Origin: Sabethes cyaneus
Taxonomy: Eukaryota > Arthropoda > Insecta > Diptera > Culicidae
Direction of reading: 5' to 3'
Assembly: GCF_943734655.1 (NCBI RefSeq)
Contig: NC_071355.1
Span: 79,745,449 to 79,809,448 of the forward strand
Length of the DNA: 64,000 nt
The position numbers and the translations under genes are program-made. The notes beneath the pieces are model-generated. The model ran no database searches and was not told where the DNA came from. It saw nothing but the letters and a program-made list of their open reading frames with translations. This document shows positions 56,011 to 64,000 of the stretch, one piece after another. Position 1 is the stretch's first letter, and each line of letters begins with the position of its first letter.

Positions 56011-59000
56011 TAGGGTATTGTCGTTATCGTCGGGCCACTGTTATGGTCGGGCCATCACGATTTTACAGTTTCAGTAACTCATGATATCTATGATACAACC
56101 ATTGTAAAACTTCTTACTATGATAGCTAACTTTTCACAATATTGTGAGTTTCAATCGTGTATTCAAATCACTCGTACTGAATTCAGTGACTAAATCTTAC
56201 AAAAAAAGTTTTCCAGGCGCAATGAACTTTTCTGAAGTGTATTGTGTTGCCGAAGACTATAGAAAAATCCGCTCCAGTAAGGTGTTTGAGAAGACTAAGG
56301 TGAAATACTAGAAAAGCGCTATTTGTAAAGGTCGGGCCAGTTGAGTAGTCATGGTTGAGCCACCATAATTTTAAGCGCAGAAGCGCAATAATCGCTAAAG
56401 AATGTCAGTCACGTAAAATGTGATGAAATAAAGCAAAATTAGTACGATAAAAACCTAGATTTTTGTTGTTTTTTTTTCATTGTAGTTGTACACTTCGGAA
56501 AAGGCGGTTGCAGCATTGATTTTACAAAATTGAATGTATATTCAAAACCTGGATTACCTTCTTAATTTCATCGCTAAAAATTGAAATTACTGGCAGCTAC
56601 TTTCCGCTCAAACAGATACACTCAAGGTTAATGGATTGTTTGTTACATGAAAAGACCTTGTTAAGTTTTCATTTACGGACTCACCACGCTCAATCCACTG
56701 CGGTTCAGCAACACAACGACAAAGTTTTTTTTTGCAAATGAAGGGAAAGTTGGTGTGTTTCAGAATCTAGCAATACCACACATTTTCAGTGATATTTTTG
56801 GCGAAGGAAAATTTTCATAGGAAAGAAGAAAAAAAATTAGACAATTCTTCGAAGCTGGCCAATTTGCATGCAACCGAAAAGCACCAGACCGATACGCCGC
56901 CGGACGGAGCCAACTTCCGTTGAACCATTGCCATTCATCTTTTAATTGACTTCCCGCTAACGAAGGGCAGCCTCTACGTTCAACATTCCATACTCGACCT
57001 GTGGGGGTAGAAGGAAAACGATACTGATCCTCTCGCAGGGCGTTCAGCGAACCTTGCAAACAATAGCATTCTGTTACGTATTAAACCTTAAGTAAAGTTT
57101 TCGTTACTTGGTAATTTTCGATAATTTTCTCGACATCATTAATTAAATGCAAAAATTTCAATTTTCGCAAAAATATCGCTAGCCTTTCACGAAGTGATGT
57201 ATTTTAAGTCTACTTATGCCGATAGTCGAATCGCGTTTCACCATCGAACGAAAGCGACGATGGCCAATGCCGGCGATCCGAAGCGATGTCTTTTCCTATT
57301 AACGATTCCATAAAAACCACCCGCCAGGCCAGGCGAACAACGCGGTACAGCGACCGACGGAAAGAGTAAGGAAAATCCTTCTCTTTACCGGGAACGCTGC
57401 GAGCCAAAAGCCCGACGGGGGATTCTTTAAGGACACTGACAAGTACCGCTCGTCGGTGCAGTAAAGTTGTAGGACACTCGCTGTATACAACTAATTAAAT
57501 TAATTGAAGCATATTTGCAAAGTTTTTTGGGCCGAGCGGTGGCAGTCGGCGGAGAAGTCGGCCCGGCGAGACGCGTCTTCGCCCCATTTACCGGTGTAGG
57601 AGTTGCTACTAGCTGGTCAAAGGGGAAGTTAACAGGAAGTGTAGTTTGTTTGCAAAGTACAAAGTGAGTACTGTCGTTTCCGGCGAATTGGCATCGAAGG
57701 CTTATCACAAAGCGACGGAACAAAACGTTCGTTCGGCAGGGGTGGGGATAAAAAGACGGCGCGGTAAAACCACGCGGCACAGAGGGGGACGCCTTTTTTC
57801 TGCTCTTCTGCAGGACTGTGGAAGAATCACTGCGTAAGAATCGGTTGTACAGTTGTCGAGTTTGAACAGAAAAGGCTGTTGCCATGATAACCATGGAAAT
57901 GTTAATTAGTTAAGTTGTTGTTTTTATTTTGGCACATCAGGTGGAGGACTCGCATAATATTTTGAACAATGACAAGGACGCAAATAGACAACTTATTGCG
58001 GAATAACTACATTTAGAAGGAATAAATTAGTCATTCCAGTCTTTGAACCTAAAGAAATGCAATTTCCTCTTGCTTACAGAACCAAGACAAGTTGTAAATA
58101 TTTAACACCAGCTGAAGCCAGTATTGTACTGAGCAGTTATAATCTATCACAAAGAAATTACTCTTGCTGACCGCATGTTGTTGCTAATCCGGGTGGGCTA
58201 ACTAAAGTGGAAAACAGAACACTGCAGCGGCATGGGAAAACCGCGAAAACCAAAACAAAATCAGTGTTACTGTGTACTGTGTTTTTATATCTTCGAAAAG
58301 ATTTCTCTTTCATACTTAGGCTGAGTGACGAAGCTGGTTACGGAATCAAATCCCAGTCCCAGGGTTTGCTACGAAGTCGGAAACGGGAGGCGTAAAGAAG
58401 AGACAGTGAAGTTTACCGAGAGCGACGATGTCACATGAAACCGCGATTGAGCCCAGCTTTGGCTAGGCATGTAAATACATTTTAACTGCTCCGTCGTCAG
58501 CAACATCAATCCTTCCGGCAGCCGGATGGAGGGGATCGCAAAGAAATTGTTCGTCACGGCGGTGTTCGAATTTCGTTCGACTGAACGGGTTGGTTTGTTG
58601 GTTGGAAGGTGGATGGAGTAGCTTGGTAGTGGCAGGCAGTAGGTATAAATTTCAAACCTGTAATCGAAGCACTCGAAATGCGGTTTTGTGTCGTAGATAA
58701 AAAGCATTAATCTATCACTTGGTTGTTGATGACAGATCTCGTTGAACCATCTTCGGATGGGAGGGCTGACAAAACGGTGCCTGAAACCTGTTTGGTTTGG
58801 ATGGATTGAGTTTCAACTATTTGAAGCTGCTGTGACAAAATTTCGTGAATGAGACGAGCTATTGACGATTAGGTAATAAAACATTTGGTTAAACCAAGTA
58901 TTTGTAAAATAATCCGCTGAGTAAGCTTATTTTTGGGTATAGCACTGAATGGGGCGTGTCCGAAAGACATCTGTTTCTAAATAGTATGTGTCACTTCAGT

Positions 59001-59454
59001 TGGTGAAGAAAGTGACTAGAATGCTTAATCACATTACTAGCGAATCGGTATGGCAAACGGCTGCGCAGTTAAATTTAGCAAGACAGCATGACATGCGATG
59101 ACAACGAATTTGACCACGCCCATTTTGGCAACCCGGTCTGTCACACGACTGCTAAGCAGCATTCTAGTGCGTGTTGTTTTGCTGCGTTTCTGTCTAGACA
59201 TAAAAGCAAAACTTAGGAGGACTATAATTCAAGTGAACTATAAATATACGACTTGATTACGAATGCGTCGTCCACAAAGGCCATGCGTTCGCTAACAAGT
59301 CACGTTCTAAAATGGGCATCACAAGAAGCTGTCACTGGGCTTAAAATCACTTTGAAATATTAACAGATTTTTGTTGAACTATCTACTTGATTAGTTACCC
59401 GAAGCTCAAATTGCAAGTCAACCCTAAATAGAACCCTAAGTAGAATGTACTTAC
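56011..59454. other. No gene visible
   Basis: GC-richer from about 56.8 to 58.7 kb, with long accidental ORFs on the minus strand (up to 155 codons at 57427-57894). I found no family motif and no coherent splice framework. This is the region immediately downstream, in minus sense, of the membrane exon and should be intron. Confidence 0.45.
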
Positions 59455-59567
59455 TTCCACACCAGCAGCGATGATATGAAGATGACTAACAACAGGAGCA
59501 CCGAACACAGCACAATCATGGCGGACGTCTGAAATGATGGACTGCTGTGGTAGCTTGCGTCGAGAAT
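59455..59567 (-). CDS. Internal exon encoding a transmembrane segment; host gene unidentified
   Basis: On the minus strand the acceptor TTCTTTTTCAATTGCAG precedes 113 nt that end at GTGTGGAA before GTAAGTAC, a consensus donor. The frame that starts in phase 0 is open and reads ILDASYHSSPSFQTSA, then MIVLCSVLLLLVIFISSLLV, then WK. That is a short polar stretch, a hydrophobic helix of about 20 residues and a basic stop-transfer start. The exon ends in phase 2. This is what is expected of the membrane exon of a single-pass receptor or adhesion protein, with the polar side outside. I do not recognise the family. No neighbouring exon was found in the 4 kb upstream or the 55 kb downstream in the window, so its introns are long. 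Two other frames are also open for 78-80 codons but lack these features. Confidence 0.65.
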
Positions 59568-62023
59568 CTGCAATTGAAAAAGAACATAGAAATAAAAAAT
59601 GTGACGATAAGTTTGATAGGTTTGTTTGCATTCATGAGATCACAGTAGACAGTACATGCCATGCCATGGGAATAGAGTAGATAAAAGAATTGCTGAAAAG
59701 AACGGAGACGACGTATGACCGTGCGGGTCGGTGCAGTTTCGCACAAAAAAAGTTTCAATAATTAAAGGCAAACATTTCATTAAGCACTCAATTAAGATTG
59801 AGTTAGCCGGCTCTAGTGGCGACTGGATATGGTAGAACGGTTCTTGTATTCAATGTTTAAAGTGCTGTATTTAATTTAACTCTCCACTTTAAGCACAGAG
59901 TATTATGGGAATGTTAAAAGAGAATAATACAAATGCAGTAGAAAGTAACCTCATCCGTGGACGAGATTCTCAAGTGTAACTCAGTTCCTCAATATTCGAA
60001 TCTTTGATGCATCATTACAGATTCGCTGTAAATCTGTCACCAACTTTTATTCTTTTTAATTAAATAACCTGCAGACTGCTCGGATACTATCTCTTTGAGT
60101 GACCCCTCTTCGTACCGACCCATCACCGTCTGAATGGGTTGTTTCGGATTAAATGTAATTGAAAAGTCACCTCGAGCCGCCGCTCTTTGCTGTGTCCTCC
60201 ACTAGCTAAGTCATTCAATCATCGACCAGCCCGAAAGCCGGGCCCGGTAATTGAAAATTGCTCGCTCGTACTTCTCGCGGTACACGCCGGGCACCCGGTA
60301 CACCCGCTATACATACACACACATACGTATACAATAGGAAATTGATTTTTCTCTTATCACTTTGACTAGTCGCCGGCCATATCTTTTCTATTCCGGTGAC
60401 TTGGCCTGAATCAACAGAAACTAATACCCTTTCCCAGGCAGGCATTGTTCGGTTTTACTCTTTTCGATTAAAGAAAAGCACTGTAATCATAAAGAATGAG
60501 TTTTGTATCAAAAATAAAATTGCTTTGAAAAGGCTGATTTGTCAGTCTGACTTCAATTGAAAATTATATGCAACAAATCAAAGGTGAAAGAATCCTTCAG
60601 CTTTACTAAAGATTTGGTAATTGGCTTCATCAATATTTGGTCGGTAAACAGCTCGTACTATTCCGAACTATTCCTATTCCATGTAATCAGGATACCCTAG
60701 CAACAATTTGATTTTAACAACACATTTAACAAACAAGCTAAATTTGATACCAATTACGACGCGATAAATTTGAAAAGGCTGTTGCAATTTTCTCCTATTT
60801 TTACACTAGCTTTTTGTATGGAAGTTAATGAAAATTTTAGACTATTTATCTCATTTTCCATTTTGTTTGTTGATTCAAAATTGTATACCCTTTATTCCGA
60901 TTTTAATTCAGTATTGTTCGATTCGGTTTGGTTTTTGTTTGTTTATTGTTAATTTTTTCTATACAGTGAACTCTAGAGAAAGTTACTTCTCAGACAAGTT
61001 AATTGTTCGAAAAAGTGAAGCAAAAATGCAATGTAATGCTTTAAAATGCGATTTTTTTCCTTTACTTTTCTGAGCTTTTGAATTCATTGTTTGTCCAAGC
61101 GTTCGGTCACACACATGTGTTTTCCTTTTATGTATATTTTTAATTTTTTCCGTTCATTGTCGCCTTTCCACAGTTTCATACAGAGTCGCATCATAGCGGG
61201 GATCAAATTAAACTCTTGTACCAGAAAGTTGCAACTACAATTTGATGCGAGCAGATATTTACTGCAGAAATTTTGATAGCATGCTTAAAAATCCCAAACT
61301 CCGATAGAGTTTATATGCAAAAGAAGGAACAGGAAGGGACAGAAAAGGCACACGAACATTTTTGAAACGTAGATTACAAAAGAACAAAAGCCAACTAGTA
61401 TGTCAGACTGAAGAGACAGACTTAGTGAAAGGAACTACTATCTAATAATATAAGAGCCTTATTCGATCTGTAACGGACGCTTCAGCGCCAAAGTGGTAAC
61501 CGATGTAACAACGGTAGCTGAGCAATTGCAGGAGCAATTGCTGTTTGCGGGTTGGTTTGGGACGATCAAAGCTGCATGAAGTAATCACTTAAATGATGTT
61601 TGAACAAGCAATGTTTAAGCTACTTTGAGTTTTTCAATCCAGCTCTCTCCCACAAGCTGATAAACAAGCTTAATAGCGGATTTTTCTGCTAAATAAAGCT
61701 ACTCAAGGGCGTTAAAGTGGCTTTACAAACAAGTACCAAGCTTTCATTCGGCTCACAGCACACATACTGTCAGATCGTAGAATTTCGCAATTCAACTGGC
61801 GGCAAAAATATATGTCCGTTATCCACATTATCCACTGCATATTATTCAGGTGTATGTATTCATTATCTGTCCTACAGATGCAGATGGGATGGATCATACA
61901 GTTAGTGCTTATGGATCGGAAGATGACGGTTCAATTCCTGAAAGAGGACGACATGAACTTGTAATTGACAAATTTCACGCCAACTCGACCAAAGGTTCTC
62001 TTCAATTTGACCATTTTGTGATG
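59568..62023. other. No gene visible
   Basis: The sequence is AT-rich, with a GC-rich patch at 60.1-60.45 kb. A minus-strand TATGTATAG/CGGGTG junction there opens about 30 codons ending in a stop (REKYERAIFNYRARLSGWSM), which I could not support as an exon. Confidence 0.45.
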
Positions 62024-62560
62024 TATGGAAGACATGTAGGCCATATAATTATCTGTCTTCAGAAAAAATTTCATCAATTTTTCAGATGGCGTTTTTTGAG
62101 AAATCGAAATTTAATTGAAATGCTTTTTTTTCCAGTGTAGGAAATAATTTTTATTTGTTTCAGTATTTTTTTATGAAAATTCAGAAAATTTTCTAAAGGT
62201 CACTCATACATCATTTTTTTGTAGATGCTATAACTTTGGAAATACTGAAATATCTTTTTTCCCAGTAAGGACTTAAAAAAGTTTTTGTTATGAAAACTTT
62301 TTTCCCTTTAGTTTGGCCATCTTGCTATATGGAAGATTTGTAGGCCACATAATTATCTATCTTCAAAAAAAAGTTCATCAATTTCTGAGATGACTTTTTT
62401 GGGAAATTGATTTTTAATTTTTAAAATGCATTTTTTCAGTGTAGAAACTAATTTTTAAATTTTTCAGTATTTTTTTTATGCAAATTCAGAATATTTTCTA
62501 AATGGGTGACATAGATCATGTTTTTGCAGGTCCTATAGTTTTCGAGTTAAATTTTTTATT
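62024..62560. repeat. Imperfect tandem duplication, ~304-bp unit
   Basis: TATGGAAGACATGTAGGCCA at 62024 recurs as TATGGAAGATTTGTAGGCCA at 62328. Alignment continues through ATAATTATCT, TTCATCAATTT, TTTTTTCCAGTGTAG-like, and TTCAGTATTTTTTTATG blocks. Divergence is substantial, so the duplication is old. Confidence 0.8.
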
Positions 62561-62773
62561 TAAAAAAAAAGAGAAAAAATGCTCCGCCCTTTCCAAAAGT
62601 TAGTCTAGACCAATTTTGGAAAAACTAAGTATGCAAAGTGGCTTATTTATATGAACTCTTTACATACACAAATTTTCATTGAATTCTGAGAGGGTGCTGC
62701 CAACTCCATAGACGAGTTGGTGTGAAATCCATCAATTAGTGTAAAGTAGTGCCAATTTGTTACCTGGGCTTTT

Positions 62774-62890
62774 AAGTTACGCTGACTTAGAATCCCGGGC
62801 AACCATTTGGGTTTTAAACCGCTTTTGTAATAGTATTTATGATCAATTTTGATTTTAAAATCCGGCATAGGAGTTTAATAAAACCTTCAA
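62774..62890. mobile_element. Decayed AAGTAAC-type MITE
   Basis: TTTTGTAATAGTATTTATGA, then TCAATTTTGATTTTAAAATCC and GAGTTTAATAAAACCTTCAA resemble the core of the AAGTAAC hairpin family (compare 34564-34652). The termini are not preserved. Confidence 0.45.
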
Positions 62891-62895
62891 TGTTG

Positions 62896-63057
62896 CTTGC
62901 GAGGGAAGCAAGCCGCCTGAAGATCCGGGAGCTGAGCGAGGTCCATTGGCTGAACACTAGGTATCATCTGGGCAAGTCTAGCTCTATTCTGTCACACGAG
63001 ACAGTGAGGCCACTCGGGAATGAAGAGTTGATTGGTCCTGTGACTAGAGACTTATAA
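62896..63057 (+). pseudogene. RTE-clade endonuclease scrap
   Basis: The plus strand reads LLAREASRLKIRELSEVHWL then NTRYHLGKSSSILSHETVR. This resembles the start of RTE-type AP endonucleases (xLxxLSEVRWPNxG...). Only about 45 codons are recognisable and the frame ends at 63057. It lies directly after a MITE remnant, like several RTE scraps in this window. Confidence 0.45.
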
Positions 63058-63593
63058 GGTGAAAATCGATAAACAAAAGAATAATCGTCACCAGGATTTG
63101 AATACGGGTTAGGAAGCATCAACAGAAGTTGCCGACCTGCAACAGAAAAAGAGTTTCTACATCCACCAGAGCAGAAAACTGAAGTTGAAAGTCCTTTCCT
63201 GACTGACGTTTATTTGGCCTCGGTTGACCTGAGATGCGACACTGGCCTTATAAGCCAGAAGTTGTATGTTCGAGTCTTAACTGGGAGAGACTGTAAGGGA
63301 GATGCGAAGTCTGTCATATAAACACAGAAGGTCAAGTTTCCAAATCGGAATGTAGCACCTAGGCTTTGCTTTTTATTGAAGTTCAGGCCCTTCAAGTGTT
63401 CCCAAGAACTAGTGTCCCTACCGGGAAACCGCCAGACGACCGCGCGCTTTGGCACTGGTTGTTACAATGTCCGGTGACTGAGGAAAATTGAGGTTGAAAG
63501 GATCTTTGTCGAATAACTTGAATCGCGAGCCGCGGATTTGCCATTTGATAGAACTGTTGAATATCAGCATTGAGTGAGCGCTAACCGGCGTGG
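63058..63593. other. No gene visible
   Basis: It may contain further decayed transposon sequence between the endonuclease scrap and the mariner relic, but I could not identify any. Confidence 0.4.
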
Positions 63594-64000
63594 CTAAGAT
63601 AGCTGCTCGTCAATGCAATGGTATGCCGAACTGGAAAGGGGTCTTAGACAATCTTCTGGGTGTAACAAAAGGGCCTGAACTAACTCCTTAGCTGAATAAA
63701 GAGAAAACGTCGCCACCAATGGCAATGGTGAGCTGGGAATTTGAGGTTCACCCAAAAATTTGGGAGGGTTGGCGGTCTTCGTCAAAATGTTTATCTTCAG
63801 TCGGTCCATTACCTCCAGTCTTCTCCCGACATATGGGTCGAGGTCAGGTTCGTCCAAAAGACCATATCCTCTTTCGTAACACTTCTTGAGCTTTCTGTTC
63901 ATCGCAAGCTCCGAATGAAAGAGTAGCGGCTTGAACACTACCTTCTCACTGATTATCAGCCACACAAGGACCTTCTTCGCGAACTTGATGTGAGAAATCG
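63594..64000 (-). pseudogene. Tc1/mariner transposase relic, cut by the window end
   Basis: From the window edge on the minus strand: HIKFAKKVLVWLIISEK, VVFKPLLFHSELAMN, then after frame changes VFWTNLTSTHMS (family WPDLASxHY; the catalytic Asp is Asn) and LTKTANPPKFLGEPQ (family PKxANPPNVPExR). It is related to the relics at 45-381 and 964-1480 but clearly diverged. It keeps the Trp (VLVWLIISEK) that is a stop codon in those copies. The N-terminal part would lie outside the window. Confidence 0.7.

Noticed and set aside
57427..57894. 155-codon minus-strand ORF, one of the longest outside transposons
   Set aside because: Local GC richness makes stops rare; overlapping ORFs exist on the other strand, and no domain, signal or splice framework is visible.
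60215..60330. Minus-strand AG junction followed by about 30 open codons ending in a stop
   Set aside because: The pyrimidine tract is interrupted by a GT/AT repeat, and the surrounding GC-rich patch is open in several frames; insufficient for an exon call.
1..64000. CRISPR arrays, bacterial operons, LTR retrotransposons, endogenous viral elements
   Set aside because: No regularly spaced palindromic repeats, no closely packed ORFs, no paired long terminal repeats with gag-pol, and no recognisable viral domain was seen in the translated frames.

Overview
The window reads as intergenic or intronic DNA of an insect, most likely a mosquito (Culicidae). The grounds are its repeats: RTE-clade and CR1-clade non-LTR retrotransposon relics, Tc1/mariner transposase relics, short hAT-type MITEs with 8-bp target duplications, and simple-sequence arrays, all in moderately AT-rich DNA. 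This is pattern recognition without a database search, so order Diptera is fairly safe, mosquito is likely, and genus is not resolved. No intact protein gene, tRNA, rRNA, CRISPR array or LTR element is visible.

Two places suggest that a large host gene runs across the window on the minus strand. At 59455-59567 there is a 113-nt exon with a clean 3' splice site and a GTAAGT donor; it encodes a membrane-spanning segment. At 4442-4478, about 55 kb downstream in the same orientation, a branch-point-like CTAAC, a long pyrimidine tract and a CAG sit directly against GTAAGT. That is the layout of a recursive splice site (ratchet point) as known from giant insect introns. A second in-frame donor lies 97 nt further on, so the site could also define a small exon. 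If both belong to one gene, most of the window is one intron. A TATA plus initiator promoter on the plus strand (50661-50691) and a donor-bounded open segment on the minus strand (33091-33246) are weaker gene signals.

Layout: 0-1.5 kb, a recently duplicated mariner relic with an RTE scrap between the copies. 1.5-8 kb, two copies of a 292-bp hAT MITE and the recursive site. 8-18.6 kb, mostly unannotatable DNA with a 59-bp-arm palindrome (10.7 kb), a nested repeat cluster (12.4-12.9 kb) and a GAGAT microsatellite. 18.6-21.1 kb, an RTE relic and a GTGAG-type satellite carrying a 699-bp hAT element. 21-25 kb, single-copy DNA. 25-28.3 kb, two ~100-bp tandem arrays, a second copy of the hAT element split by a CCCAGCTAGCA MITE, and a 601-bp element with 20-bp terminal inverted repeats. 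28.3-32.1 kb, a CR1-clade retrotransposon inserted inside a small hairpin MITE. 33-39.6 kb, further MITEs, a 1.1-kb minisatellite of 13-bp units and a CR1 RT relic. 44.8-46.5 kb and 55.5-56.0 kb, the two largest RTE relics. 59.5 kb, the membrane exon. 62-64 kb, a tandem duplication, an endonuclease relic and a truncated mariner relic.

The elements do not form a pathway. Their value is in the nesting order and target-site scars, which let relative insertion ages be read directly.
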